Part shown: piece by piece, positions 1 through 11,945 of the stretch
Numbering within the stretch: the stretch's first letter is position 1
Layout: each line of letters begins with the position of its first letter
NCBI RefSeq assembly: GCF_018143015.1
Contig: NC_054740.1
Location: 45,315,422-45,379,421 of the forward strand
Direction of reading: 5' to 3'
Length of the DNA stretch: 64,000 nt
DNA from: Lytechinus variegatus
Taxonomy: Eukaryota > Echinodermata > Echinoidea > Temnopleuroida > Toxopneustidae
Notes under the pieces: generated by a model
Seen by the model: the letters and a program-made list of their open reading frames with translations, nothing else
Told to the model about the DNA's origin: nothing
Databases searched by the model: none
Made by a program: the position numbers and the translations under genes

Positions 1-84
1 ATTAATACATAACAATTATAACGTACAATACACCTCATACTGCGCAATCACGTACAAGCAGTCTCAACTTAACTGCCGTTTGCA

Positions 85-2125
85 ACTACCATTGACATTA
101 CGCGTGTCCCCGGTCTTCTGTCTTCGTTTTCCAGACACCCAACAACAGGTCTGGAAAACGAAGATCGAAGACCGGGGACATGCGTTATGTCAATGGTAGT
201 AAAATTTTAAGGCCAGCTGAGCTGAGCGCGATATAATTGCTCAATCAATTATCATGCATCACGATCCATACAATTAATCATTAACTTATCAGCCAATTAT
301 AACTGATTACAATATCCAATATCAGAATATTCCTGAATTTGATCTGAATATAATAAAGGTTTATTTTAGCTAGACGGATGCGATCCCCGGTCTTCTGTCT
401 TCGTTTTCCAGACACCCAACAACAGGTCTGGAAAACGAAGATCGAAGACCGGGGACATGCGTTATGTCAATGGTATAAAATTTTAATGCCAGCTGAGCTG
501 AGCGCGACATATTGCTGAATCAATTATCATTCACATTACGATATCCATAACTTATCAACCAATCATAATTCATCACATATCCAATATCAGAATATTCCTG
601 AATTTGATCTGAATATAATAATGGTTTATTTTAGCTAGACGGATGCGATGGCCCCGGTCTTCTGTCTTCGTTTTCCAGACACCCAACAACAGGTCTGGAA
701 AACGAAGATCGAAGACCGGGGACATGCGTTATGTCAATGGTATAAAATTTTAATGCCAGCTGAGCTGAGCGCGATATATTGCTCAATCAATTATCATTCA
801 CATTACGATATCCATACAATTAATCATTAACTTATCAACCAATCATAATTCATTACATATCCAATATCAGAATATTCCTGAATTTGATCTGAATATAATA
901 ATGGTTTATTTTAGCTAGACGGATGCGATGGCCCCGGTCTTCTGTCTTCGTTTTCCAGACACCCAACAACAGGTCTGGAAAACGAAGATCGAAGACCGGG
1001 GACATGCGTTATGTCAATGGTATAAAATTTTAATGCCAGCTGAGCTGAGCGCGATATATTGCTCAATCAATTATCATTCACATTACGATATCCATACAAT
1101 TAATCATTAACTTATCAACCAATCATAATTCATTACATATCCAATATCAGAATATTCCTGAATTTGATCTGAATATAATAATGGTTTATTTTAGCTAGAC
1201 GGATGCGATGGCCCCGGTCTTCTGTCTTCGTTTTCCAGACACCCAACAACAGGTCTGGAAAACGAAGATCGAAGACCGGGGACATGCGTTATGTCAATGG
1301 TATAAAATTTTAATGCCAGCTGAGCTGAGCGCGATATATTGCTCAATCAATTATAATTCACATTACGATATCCATACAATTAATCATTAACTTATCAACC
1401 AATCATAATTCATTACATATCCAATATCAGAATATTCCTGAATTTGATCTGAATATAATAATGGTTTATTTTAGCTAGACGGATGTGATGGCCCCGGTCT
1501 TCTGTCTTCGTTTTCCAGACACCCAACAACAGGTCTGGAAAACGAAGATCGAAGACCGGGGACATGCGTTATGTCAATGGTATAAAATTTTAATGCCAGC
1601 TGAGCTGAGCGCGATATATTGCTTAATCAATTATCATTCACATTACGATATCCATACAATTAATCATTAACCAATCATAATTCATTACATATCCAATATC
1701 AGAATATTCCTGAATTTGATCTGAATATAATAATGGTTTATTTTAGCAAGACGGATGCGATGGCCCCGGTCTTCTGTCTTCGTTTTCCAGACACCCAACA
1801 ACAGGTCTGGAAAACGAAGATCGAAGACCGGGGACATGCGGTATGTCAATGGTATAAAATTTTAATGCCAGCTGAGCTGAGCGCGATATATTGCTCAATC
1901 AATTATCATTCACATTACGATATCCATACAATTAATCCTATAACCAATCATAATTCATTACATATCAAATATCAGAATATTCCTGAATTTGATCTGAATA
2001 TAATAATGGTTTATTTTAGCTAGACGGATGCGATGGCCCCGGTCTTCTGTCTTCGTTTTCCAGACACCCAACAACACGTCTGGAAAACGAAGATCGAAGA
2101 CCGGGGACATGCGTTATGTCAATGG
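85..2125. repeat. Tandem array of eight 267-280 bp units, each with a long hairpin
   Basis: Eight hairpin copies begin (CCCCGGTCTTC) at 108, 385, 652, 932, 1212, 1492, 1764 and 2037, so the spacing is 267-280 bp. Each hairpin has two ~29-nt arms differing only at two adjacent bases, around a ~13-nt loop, followed by an AT-rich spacer. In the first copy the complementarity extends outward to 85-200 (about 52 nt per arm), like a small foldback element. In later copies the outer arm is lost on the left side. The array probably arose by tandem amplification of a foldback insertion plus flank. A 60-aa reading frame recurs in each unit only because the DNA recurs; it is not a gene. Confidence 0.9.
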
Positions 2126-2250
2126 GAGAACATGTGTAGGGGGCAAGGTCCAAAGTCCATTCTAACCCGCGCACGTCTTTTGTACACACTTTGCACTGCT
2201 TTGTACACGCTTCGTGCGTGAACTACAAACGCTTTCACACGAGTGTGATT

Positions 2251-2290
2251 CGTGTCCCCGGTCTTCGGTCTTCGTTTTCCAGACACCCGT
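2251..2290 (+). repeat. Solitary left arm of the array hairpin
   Basis: The CCCCGGTCTTC arm recurs once more at 2256 after about 130 bp of unrelated sequence. There is no matching right arm, and CGTGT precedes it as in copy 1. It may mark the original right boundary of the ancestral element. Confidence 0.6.
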
Positions 2291-2860
2291 CATGACCAGA
2301 CAAGCTATTGATTATTAGATTGGGTGTCCATGGTGGTGTCTGAAATTTGAGGAATTTGCATGCTTTGATTGGATGGATTAGATGCGCTCATGAATATTGA
2401 AATGCGCTTAGCCTTATGATAAAAATTATTGCAGCCCAACAACATTTTAGCGAACCAGTGAATCAGGATTAATATTTGCCGGGAATAATACTAGTCCTGA
2501 GAATCATTAAATTGTTCCCAGTTAGTGAATCACCCCAGTGGGGTATTTACAACTAATGGCTTATACATGTAGGGTGATTATAACGTAAACGTCACAGCCT
2601 CTTCATAGTTTTAGGCAAACTACATGAGCTCAAAGGATATTGGAGTTGTGATGAGGTAAATTGATCTTTTAGGGGGTCTATGGTAACCGTTTGTGCTATG
2701 CATTTTTATTATTGACTTTTTGTGGTCTGATATGCCACCAACACTTAAAAAAAACCCTGATGAAGAAAACATCCTCTTTAAATAGGGTGATGTTGTTAAA
2801 TTGAGCAGGATGAAGGATAATGTTATTTATTTGAAACATGTTTTCAAATTCTAATTACAG
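2291..2860. other. Intron or intergenic sequence
   Basis: AT-rich sequence with no recognisable repeat or reading frame. It ends in the 3' splice site ctaattacag at 2851-2860, so at least its right part is the intron before the exon at 2861. Confidence 0.5.
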
Positions 2861-3133
2861 GAAGGAACAAGCATCAAAGAAGCCATCAATCATATCAAGC
2901 AGACATACAGGCAGCCCCTCATAGTGGCCATCGGGAAGGAGACAGGACAGCAGCAATACTTCCTGTGCCTCGATAGTCTGCCTTTCAGTGCTGGACAGAC
3001 GATCGTAGAAGCGTTCGACAAGCTATTCAAGAGTTTCTTCGTCTTTAATGTACATTATCCGGACATCCTCTCACATTTCTATGATTTCTTTGCGGCTTTT
3101 GTCTATACGAAATTTGGCCCACCCATAAGGTGA
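2861..3133 (+). CDS. Last coding exon of a SAMD3-like uncharacterised protein
   Basis: The exon starts right after the acceptor ctaattacag and is open from its first base. It encodes 90 residues beginning EGTSIKEAINHIKQTY and ending YTKFGPPIR before a TGA at 3131-3133. The C-terminal block DKLFKSFFVFNVHYPDILSH, followed by an aromatic tail, resembles from memory the C-terminus of multicopy animal proteins annotated as SAMD3-like or uncharacterised (pattern: LFK..FVFNV.Y...L..FY.F). Function is unknown. Upstream exons lie outside the window or were lost in the repeat array at 85-2125. The SAM-domain exons at 53.4-54.7 kb may belong to another member of the same family. This is a partial gene and the family assignment is moderate. 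Confidence 0.6.
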   Translation, partial: EGTSIKEAINHIKQTYRQPLIVAIGKETGQQQYFLCLDSLPFSAGQTIVEAFDKLFKSFFVFNVHYPDILSHFYDFFAAFVYTKFGPPIR

Positions 3134-3232
3134 AGCCTATGGTGCGTTCCTTCGCATGTTCTATCAAATCTACATAACTTATATACTTTGTCAACCATTT
3201 CTCTTTCCCATGCTCCCAACTTAATTCCTGAT

Positions 3233-4526
3233 AGTAGGAGTGGGCTATAAATGGGTGATTTTTTGTTTTACCCTGGTAACAGTTTTTTTCTGTTCCATAT
3301 ATCCTACCTCAACATAAAATGACAAAATTTTTTACCACAAAAAAAGTGTGCAGGGCAAAAATCCAAGATGGCCGCCGTTTTCCTGAAAAATCACATTTTC
3401 AGCCATAATTTTGCCATTTTGGGATCTTTTTAGCTGGTTTTGGTGTCTAATCCTATATATTGGAGGGAGAGCAATCTGTTTATGCTACAAGAAGTAGTAT
3501 CAACCCTTCACCTGTATAAATAACCCCTTATATCCCTGCTTTGGGGGCTAAATTAGCCCCGCCCCTCTTGACATTTTTCTTGATAATCTGTCAATGCAAA
3601 AATATTTCGGACAAAAATATTCTGGACTTTTTCAATTGACATTTCACACCCATTTTAAAACCCTATTTGCGAAAATTGGGGGTAACGGTTGCAGAAAAAA
3701 AAACACTTTTCATAACCAATCTTTTAAAAAAAAAGCGATTCCAATGCTTTTGTGTGTAAAATGTATTGGTGCAAGTGCATGTACATTGATCTAATTTACT
3801 AATTTTCCTCCGTTCCATCCTGAGATCTCATCTATTTATGAACTGACTGTGACCAAACTTGGTGTGTCCAAATCTCATCATGTATTTTACAAGAATACAT
3901 AGTCAAATTTATGATATCTCTTGTTATTCTGCAATAAAAAACATTCTTCTGACAACATTTATGGTAAAACCATGTACATTGTACACATATAAGCATTGGA
4001 AACCGGCCTATTTTTTGTGATATTGGTCACAAAAACGTGCTGTATCTCTTCAACCCTACCCCTGATTTTGGTGAATAGGGTCTTAAAATGTGTGTGAGAT
4101 GAAAAATAAAAAAGTTATGAAATTTCAGCCCAAAATATTTTTGCACTGAAAAGTTATAGCGAAAAAAGTTAAGAGGGGCGGGGCTAATTTAGCCCCCAGA
4201 GCAGGGATATTGAGGGCTATTTATACAGGTGAAGGGTTGATACTACTTCTTGTTGCATAAACAGATAGCCTGCCCTCTAATACATAGGAGTAGACACCAA
4301 AACCAGCTAAAAAGAGCCCAAAATGGCAAAATTATGGCTAAAAATGTGATTTTTCAGGAAAACGGCAGCCATCTTGGAATTTTGCCCTGCTCAGTTTTTT
4401 CTTGGACGCAAGGTCAAAAATTTTGTCATTTCATGTTGAGGTAGGATATATGGAACAGAAAAAAACTGTTACCAGGGAAAAATAACAAAAAACACATTTT
4501 GTACCTACTTATAGCCCACTCCTACT
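3233..4526. mobile_element. 1.3-kb foldback non-autonomous DNA transposon
   Basis: The ends are AGTAGGAGTGGGCTATA and its reverse complement. Nearly the whole element is an imperfect palindrome: arms of roughly 550 bp (3233-3790 and 3950-4526) around a short centre near 3880. The best conserved part is the stretch around GGGGGCTAAATTAGCCCCGCC. The flanks carry GAT on both sides (3230-3232 and 4527-4529), a possible 3-bp target duplication. No protein is encoded; the short frames inside are by-products of the repeats. The superfamily is not assignable by eye. Confidence 0.8.
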
Positions 4527-4921
4527 GATAGTTTTGATCCTTTTGATTATGTGGAAAGTAATGGAAAATACGTAGTTCCTGGTATTTCCAGGTTTTTCAG
4601 CGTCATGTTATTTGAACTTTGACCTTATCTTGTAGTTATAACATTACCTACAATTTGATACCAAATTTGACACAATTTGAAGAAAATTATGTTTATGTTA
4701 ATGTAGCCTGACCTTTGACCTCCATTTCAGGTCACAAAAGGTCAATTAAAAAATTGGCAACATATATTTTCTGATTCGTGTGATCAAGTAGAACATATTT
4801 TTAGATGTTGCCAAACTTTAAAGTCCGTTGACGGAGTAAATACAACCTTACATCGATTGATAGCTAAGTAGGCGTATAACATAAATACCCCCAAAATAAA
4901 TTAAATTTTCATAACAGTACC
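4527..4921. other. AT-rich sequence with a TGACCTTTGACC fragment
   Basis: No gene seen. Around 4709-4740 there is a short match to the interspersed TGACCTTTGACC unit found at 10.7-11.5, 15.8-16.4 and 53.9-54.2 kb. Confidence 0.4.
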
Positions 4922-5303
4922 GGTATTCATAAAAAGATGATTGAACCTCAACCAGGCCATCCCTCCCAAATACTTGAAAAGTTACCCCTATTTTGATGGC
5001 GCGGTTGATGAAGTCAAAGAAGTTTAAGGGAATGTGCTACTGCCAGGCATGATTGGGTTTCGCCTTTAGAAAACACGTTTGTATTGCTATGTCAGAACAA
5101 TAGAATTCTAGCACACATGGGGTCTATTGTTCTGACATAGCAATACAAACATGTTTTCTAAAGGCGAAACCCAATCATGCCTGGCAGTAGCATTCCCTTA
5201 AACTTCTTTGACATCATCAGCCGCGCCACTATAATAGGGGTACTTTTCTAGTATTTGGGAGGAATGGCCTGGTTGAGGTTTGATCACCTTTTTAATGAAA
5301 TAC
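4922..5303. repeat. 380-bp inverted-repeat (MITE-like) element
   Basis: The arms 4922-5100 and 5125-5303 are nearly identical in inverse orientation, with a 24-bp centre. Outer sequence is GGTATTCATAAAAAG-like, then CCTCAACCAGGCCAT. A weaker match further out (CTTTAAAGTCC at 4816 against GGGACTTTAA at 5411) suggests an older, larger element of about 600 bp. No coding capacity. Confidence 0.8.
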
Positions 5304-7350
5304 TTTCTAGATGGAAGATAAAAATGCTTAAATTGGGAATTGTTGTATTATGAAGAAATATTAGCTTTCATTTTATATGTCATTTTGGTTTTCATTTCTC
5401 GGTCCGGTCTGGGACTTTAACATGACTTGCAAACGAACCTACATTTGGATGAATGAGAGTTAAAGGAAAATTAATGTAAGAGAACTTTACAGACTGTTAG
5501 AAAAACAAATTGCTCCTGGAAATCTTCAAGGGCATTAAAATTTTGCCTAGGGTTGTTTAAATTGTTACCATGGACCCTTGGAGCTAGTATATGATAGTGG
5601 AACTTGGTCCCAAAAAAGGGTAAAAAGTATACTCGTAATTTGAACAGGATATGAAAACTATCTTTTCTTGCCACAGATGAGTGCAAGGTCTGTGGGCCTC
5701 TTGTTATTCTATTGTACAATGTATAGATTGATTCTAAAATTGTGTTAATGTAGTTTCAAAGTTGTGGTTCATTAAAATTAACTAATGCAAAATGCAGTGT
5801 TCTAATATTTAGTCCAGACAGGTTGAGAGCTCAACATATTGTGTGAAATACATTTTCCTCTGACATATTTTAAGCTCAGAGGTAAATAAGACATATTTTG
5901 AAAGAAATATTATCTTAAAATTTGCGTACAAAACAAATGAAGAGTTGTCCATAAAATCAGCCATTTTGAAGCCGATGTTGCCAATTTGAGGATCCCCGTA
6001 GAAGGTACAACGAGACTTTTCAAACTTCCATAAATCTCTTATTTTATAACCGATTTTAATGAAACTTTTTTAAAACTGTTCCTCTCATTGTGCTATTTCA
6101 TTAAAAAAGTGATTATTTCCATGGGTATTGGTCCCCTTTAATATGAACAGCAGTACCAGTTTTGCCTTTGTATACTTGGCAATATTTCTGCCATTTAATA
6201 TTAAATCTGAAATGCATCTTGTCGTGTTTGAATAGGGGTAATATTTGACAAAGTTTGAAATGTCAAACTATCATTGAACTTTCCATGAAAAACATTATTG
6301 CTTTAATTTACATTGTTATGTAGACATAGTACCTTTTTTAGGACTGTATATAACTAGTCTCTTTACCATGATATGTGATATATATAAGGGCACATCCACC
6401 CAGACATTCCTTTTTTTGTGTGTCCATAATGGAGATAAATTACCTGATATTCAAGTAGGCAGTACTGTACAGATTAAGCGAAGGGGTATTCTTGCTTCTT
6501 AGATATCAGGCTGCTTATCTCTTTTAACTTTAATAACAGGAAAGAATGTTGGGCGTGGAATTTCCCATATACTGAAACTTTCCCATAATTCCATCAGGTT
6601 CTAAACAGCATGTGCGCAATCAAAATTGCTTGCGCCGCCATAGGAAGATTTAACCGTAACTTGGCGGGATTTTGGGAGATCGTATGGCGGGGGGGGGGGG
6701 GGGTGAAGCCTGCAAGGCCCCTTCACTTCCAAACGTGCCAAAATACCCTGGCCTAGTTATAGGGTTGAACCAGTAAAATTCTGAAAATGTCATAAAAATC
6801 AGATGAAATATAACATATTTATTGAATTTTAAAATTTTTCATCATTTTAGGGAAACAGTTATAAAATATGCATATCGAATATGCACTGATGACGTCATTT
6901 CCCTACTTTTTCTTCTGTGTATTATATGAAATTACAATTATCAGGATTCAATAATCATTTAATGTGTAAGATCATCATTGTTTTAACATGTTTTCTTGCA
7001 AGGAAGATAATTTTATGAATGAACTAATGAATTGTGTATTTTGGATTTTATGTAAATGAATTTTTAATGACATTATTAAATTAAACTTACCAGAATTTAA
7101 TTTTTGAGTGTTTTGTGTTCAATTTCATTGCTTCAGTATACCTAAAATACAGACACTTTAATTTAAATCTATTAGGATTAAAAAAATATAAGTCCCATAC
7201 AGGATTGCTTTTAAATCTCTATCAGACTAAATTTTAATCCAATAAGACTTATAATTTAAATCTATTAGACTTATTTTTAAGTCCTTTACAGATTAAAGAT
7301 TTTTAATCTCTGCAAAGACTTATTTTAAGTCCACATCGATTGGTCCCTAC
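5304..7350. other. Gene-poor AT-rich sequence
   Basis: No convincing exon, RNA gene or mobile element was recognised. A G-run of 16 bases lies near 6689-6704. The region 7140-7350 is a mesh of short TTAAATCTATTAG / AAGTC words that partly pair with each other, probably a degraded palindromic element. Confidence 0.4.
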
Positions 7351-7353
7351 CTA

Positions 7354-7418
7354 CACTCCATGAAAGACTTAAAAATAAATCCTTTAGATTTAAATTTAAG
7401 TCCCTGAAATTTAGAGTG
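7354..7418. repeat. 65-bp palindromic mini-MITE with TA duplications
   Basis: CACTCC.. and ..TTAGAGTG ends are each flanked by TA (7352-7353 and 7419-7420), and the internal DNA folds back (GACTTAAAAATAAATC against GATTTAAATTTAAGTC). The ends resemble the clear CACTCTAAA MITE at 25,874-26,047. Confidence 0.45.
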
Positions 7419-7530
7419 TAATTTATTTTAGGTCCTGCATTTCGAATATCTCCAGCCATCAGTCGTAATATACATGCACATACGGTGCGGGTGTCGCGGG
7501 AGAGAATTTTGCACACGAAAGGCAGATCTG

Positions 7531-7720
7531 GGGCCCATTTCATAAAGAGTTGCTATGATAGCAAGTTGCTATCATAGCAACTCTGGTAGAATAGCAACTT
7601 TTACTTGCTATCCTAGCAACTTTGCATTTCATAAAAGCACATTCGCTGGAAAGTCAGCTTGACTTTCCAGCGAATTATTTGACTTTCCAGCAAATTATTT
7701 GAATAGTCATGTACGAGGCT
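7531..7720. repeat. Left end and subterminal repeats of the Harbinger element
   Basis: After the 17-bp terminal repeat come palindromic GTTGCTATgATAGCAAC words (7549-7610), a second CATTTCATAAAA at about 7625, and an inverted pair built on GACTTTCCAGC (7648-7690). Subterminal arrays of this kind usually bind the transposon proteins; no binding evidence is available here. Confidence 0.65.
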
Positions 7721-7733
7721 GATTACCCAGGAC

Positions 7734-8190
7734 CAAAATCCAATTGAAACCAGTTGGATTTCCAACTGGTTTCAATTGGTTTCAACTGGTTTCAATTGGT
7801 TTTAACTGGAATTTAACAATTTCCAGTTGAAATCAATTGAAACCAGTTGGGCAACTGGAAATCCTAACTGGAACCAGTTGGGCAACTGGAAATCCTAACT
7901 GGAACCAGTTGGGTAAATGGATATGACTTTCAACTGGAAATGATTTCTAACTGGAACCAGTTGGGCAACTGGAAATCCTAACTGGAACCAGTTGGGTAAC
8001 TGGAAATCACTTCCAACTGGAAATGATTTCTAACTGGAACCAGTTGGGTAACTGGAAATCTTAACTGGAACCAGTTGGGCAACTGGAAATCCTAACTGGA
8101 TCCAGTTGGGTAACTGGAAATGATTTCCAATTGGTTTCCAATTGGAAATTTTCCAGTTACCCAACTGAATCCAATTGAAACCAGTTAATT
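7734..8190. repeat. CAACTGGAACCAGTTGG palindromic minisatellite, left arm
   Basis: About 30 copies of the short word CAACTGG or CCAGTTG in alternating orientation, making many overlapping hairpins. Further clusters lie at 8577-8790 (left arm) and 13280-13412 (right arm) of the same foldback. Confidence 0.9.
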
Positions 8191-8875
8191 TGCATATTTT
8201 CTGCCAGTGTGCACAGATTAATGTTTTATGAGATTCATCACAATTTACAATGTATCTATTTAATTTTTTTAAATTTGAAGTTCCACACTTTTTTCAGATA
8301 AGTGTTTCCAATACTTAGCAGTGAAAACCATGTTCATAAATGTTATAGATTATAATTAAAACAGATTCAAAGATAATTAGTACACTAACTGTTACCAAAT
8401 TACATCAAATAATAATACATATATTTGAAGAACTCCAATATGAATATATACATATGAAAGTCTGTATTTTATCAATGCCCTTTACATTGGTATTAATAGA
8501 CAAATAACACTGCTTCTGTGTTGGCATGAGCAATAGTTAGTGCAAATGCTAATTAATTTGTAACTAATTAAGTTCATTCCAACTGGAAGTTCCAATTGGA
8601 TCCAGTTGGAAACCAATTGGTTTCAACTGGTTCCAGTTGAAAACCAGTTGCCTCCAATTTATTGGTTTCAACTGGAACCAATTGAAACCAGTTGCCTCCA
8701 ACTGGATTCAACTGGTTTTAATAGGGAAATTGGAACAACTGGAATCAATTGAAAACCAATAGCCAACTGGTTCCAGTTGCCCAATTGGTTTCCCGGGGGG
8801 GCCACTTACATTGACGAGTGGATACCATGCGCGACCAAAAAAACACGTAAAAAGGATGTCCTTTTCACGATAGGG

Positions 8876-8895
8876 CACGTTACGTACGTAACGTG
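8876..8895. repeat. 20-bp perfect palindrome
   Basis: CACGTTACGTACGTAACGTG is its own reverse complement. It sits in the part of the left arm that has no counterpart in the right arm. Confidence 0.8.
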
Positions 8896-9414
8896 ATAAG
8901 GGTGTCAAAAACGCAAAAATAATGAAAAAAGGGTATCTATTTCGTTAGGAAAATTACGTGTTTAGGGTCTAATTTGCGGGGATGATAAAACAAAATTAAA
9001 ATGATTTATAAAGGATGTCCTTTTTGCCTTTTTGTCCCAACACTTCGTGTTTAGAGTCCGATTTGCGCGAGGTGTAGAAGGTGGGGTCGTACTAAACCAA
9101 ATAAGGTAAAGCCGACGACCCGTCGAAGGACCCGTAACAATAAAACATTCCTGTACTTGTTTAGGGGTTCATTTCAGGGATTATTTTTCAATAGTATCGT
9201 TAATTTGTTTCCAATACTTGTTAAGGGTAGGTTTTCACACGCCAATACTTGTTAAGGGGTGCATTTTCAGAATATAGTCCAGTAGACGGTCTCATAGGCC
9301 GTGTACAAGACCTGGAAAAGTTGTTAAGTACAAGGTTTTTTTGTTGATTCGTGTTCTAGATGGGTATTGAAGTGAATTCAGCTTGGTTGCCACCTTGGCA
9401 ACCTTGAGCAATTT

Positions 9415-10690
9415 TTTTAATTAGCCTAATTAGCATAATCATCTAATTAGCATATGTACGATATGTATTATACTAGTTCTCTTAAACCAGGAAGACTAAA
9501 AACATAAGCAATATAATTTTTCTAAGAGGTCCTGTGACATTGAATCCATGCATAATAATATTTTAAATATCCAAGTTATGCAATTTTCGCAATCAGCCTA
9601 ATTAGCATAATTAGCTAATTAGCATAAGTGTAATACACTGTATATATGTATTTGTGGATGTCTATCCAGAAAATTTCCAATACGTAAATAATACAACCCT
9701 TTTATGGTTTTCTATAGCGAGGAATTCATTTATGACATTATTTTTCCATTTTAACCAATTTAATCGCTGTAATTAGCATAATTAGCATATTGCACTAATT
9801 AACATATATATGTGTAATATATATAAAATACATATTTCTTTGTCATTTCATATCGAGAATGTCCAAAAAATGAATAATACAGCTATCCTATGGTTTTCTA
9901 TGGCGAGGAATTCATTTATGACATTATTTTTCCATTTCAACCAATGCAGTTTATGTAATTAACATAATTAGCATAATCAACCAAATGCACTAATTACATA
10001 ACATATACATATAGATTTATTTGTCAAAGTACTACAACAGCCTGAAAACATAAATAATACAGCTATCCTATGGTATTATTCTATGAGGAATCCTTTTGTG
10101 AAATTATTTTTCCAGTTTAAAAAATGTTATTTATAATTAGCGTAATTAGCGTAATTAGCATAATGCGTTAATTAACCTATGAGCAATATTCTACATATGA
10201 ATATATATTCCTTTGTGATTTTTTATCAAGAATGCCAGAAAACATGAATAGTACAGCTCTCCGATGATTTCCTATTCACTTATGACATTATTTTTACCTT
10301 TTACCAATGTAATTTGCGTAATTAGCATAATACACTAATTAACATATATAAAATTCCTTTTTCATTTTATATTGAGAAAGCCTGAAAACAAACAATTACA
10401 GCTATCCAATGGTTTTCTATGATGAAGAATTCCTTTGTGACATTATTGTCCCCGTTTCACAAATGTTATTGTGTAATTAGTGCAATCAGTATACTGCGCT
10501 AATTAACATAATAAACAATATAATTACAATATATATATATATTTATATTCCTTTGTCATTTTATAATAAAAAAATGTCAAAAACATGAATAATACAGCTA
10601 TTTCATAGTTTTCTATGACGAGGAATTCATTTATGATATCGTATTTCACTTTAAACAATGTTAATGGTGTAATTAGCTTAATTGGCATAA
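9415..10690. repeat. ~180-bp tandem repeat, left arm of foldback
   Basis: Units recur about every 180 bp with the order: AATTAGCATAATTAGC-type core, a TATATA stretch, TCCTTTGTCATTTTAT, then AATACAGCTATCCTATGG, TTTTCTATGACGAGGAATTC, and ATGACATTATTTTTCCA. About eight diverged copies are present. Confidence 0.85.
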
Positions 10691-10699
10691 TGAGCTAAT

Positions 10700-11460
10700 C
10701 AAAGTGGAACGCCTCTGGCTTTCTCGCCTGCATTAAGCGATTTTATATAGCAGCAGTTTTGACTATGAAAACAGGTATTGCATAAAATATTCACGTAAGA
10801 ACAATTCATATGCCCATTGATCCAAAATGGTCTTAGACCATCATCAAATGACCTAACATGTGTGCAAAACAATCCTTCATCCTTGATTACCCATATGTTT
10901 GTTTCATGAACTAGATCCATAAACTTTCTAAGATATGATGCCAAGTTAAAAAATACCCCTAACATGGCCAAAGTTCATTGACCTTACCTTTGATCTTGGT
11001 CTGACATGCGCACAGGATATACAGGGATAGGCCTACATGGTTGCATTTACATGTTTATGTCCAAATTCTATTTACATGTGGATCCATTAACTTTTAAAGT
11101 TATGACAATTCCACAAATACCCCAACATGGCCAAAGTTCATTGACGCAAAGTGACCTTTGACCTAGGTCATGAGACCTGAAACTCAAACAGAATATTTAG
11201 GATTACTTGATCACCCTTATGTTTAAGTTTCGTGAACTAGGTCCATAAACTTTTTATGTTAAGACGACATTTCAAAAACTTATCCTTGGTTAAGATTTCG
11301 ATATGACTGTATTCCCCGAACAAGAGTTAATTGGCCGTAAATGACCATTGACCTTAGTCATGCGACCTGAAACTAAGGCAAGATGTAAGTAATGCTTGAT
11401 TACTTTATGTCCCAGTTTCATGAACTATCTTCATATACTTTCTAAGTTATAATGACGTTG
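10700..11460. repeat. TGACCTTTGACCT interspersed repeat units
   Basis: Tandem ~150-bp units with the order: CCAACATGGCCAAAGTTCATTGACC, ACCTTTGACCTAGGTCATG, CATGAACTAGGTCCATA, and a final AAGTTATGACATT-like word. The same units are present at 15.77-16.44 and 53.87-54.24 kb. It is a widespread interspersed repeat; here it forms the centre of the 5.7-kb foldback. Confidence 0.8.
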
Positions 11461-11689
11461 ACGTTGCTTGATGTATATGATATCAATGTTGACGACGCTG
11501 CCATCGCCGCCACTGTCGGAAAAGCGGCTCCCATAGTTTCCCTCTGCTATGCAGGCGAGACAATAACTTCAGTGACAACGAAATATATGTATTGCACCTG
11601 TATTTTAATTACCACTAACCAAAGGACAGCTGTATTTTTCATGTTTTCAGGCACACTCGATATAAACTAACATAGAAAAAAAAATGAAA
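11460..11689. other. Start of the right arm of the foldback
   Basis: Contains GAAATATATGTATTGCACC and GCTGTATTTTTCATGTTTTC words of the 180-bp unit in inverse orientation, truncated by the SINE that follows. An open frame starting at 11,452 reads through repeat DNA and is not supported as a gene. Confidence 0.55.
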
Positions 11690-11945
11690 ATCCATAATTT
11701 ATTGTTCGAAATAGACATGAAATGAAATGAAAATTTGGTTTGCCCAATTGATCGTGGGCCCGGCAGCCGCTGAGCAGGGCCAGATCGACGAGGCTCTATC
11801 CCTTTAATCGTTGAACGTCAAACAGGGTAGCAGTAACTCCCATCTTTTAACGTCTTTGGTCTGACGCGGCCGGGGTTTGAACCCCTGACCTCCCGGTTGT
11901 GAGACGGACGCTCTACCAACTGAGCCAACACACTGGTCATAGGAA
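11690..11945 (-). mobile_element. tRNA-derived SINE (Val-CAC-like head)
   Basis: Read on the minus strand, the 5' part from about 11,937 is tRNA-like. It has an A box TGGCTCAGTTGG, the loop CTCACAA with anticodon CAC, a T-arm GGGTTCAAACCCC (B box) and a paired T stem. An unrelated body of about 150 bp follows, with GTTTGACGTTCAACGATTAA and CTCAGCGGCTGCCGGGCC. The acceptor stem is poor and the anticodon stem has a mismatch, so it is not a functional tRNA. It is inserted in the right arm of the 5.7-kb foldback. Confidence 0.75.

Noticed and set aside
648..2221. Series of identical 60-codon plus-strand frames starting MAPVFCLRFPDTQQQ
   Set aside because: They are translations of the 280-bp repeat unit. 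The peptide mirrors the hairpin arms and there is no sign of codon-level conservation.
4816..5420. Larger 600-bp element ended by CTTTAAAGTCC/GGACTTTAA
   Set aside because: The match between 4,816-4,921 and 5,304-5,420 is weak by eye, so only the 4,922-5,303 inverted repeat was called.
6689..6704. Poly-G and poly-C runs (also 24.8, 28.3, 29.1, 42.0, 54.4 kb) as G-quadruplex regulators
   Set aside because: They recur mainly within hAT-like ends and foldback arms, so they are better explained as repeat components. No independent sign of function.
11865..11940. Functional tRNA-Val gene on the minus strand
   Set aside because: The T-arm and A/B boxes are good, but the acceptor stem does not pair, the anticodon stem has a mismatch and the sequence continues into a SINE body.
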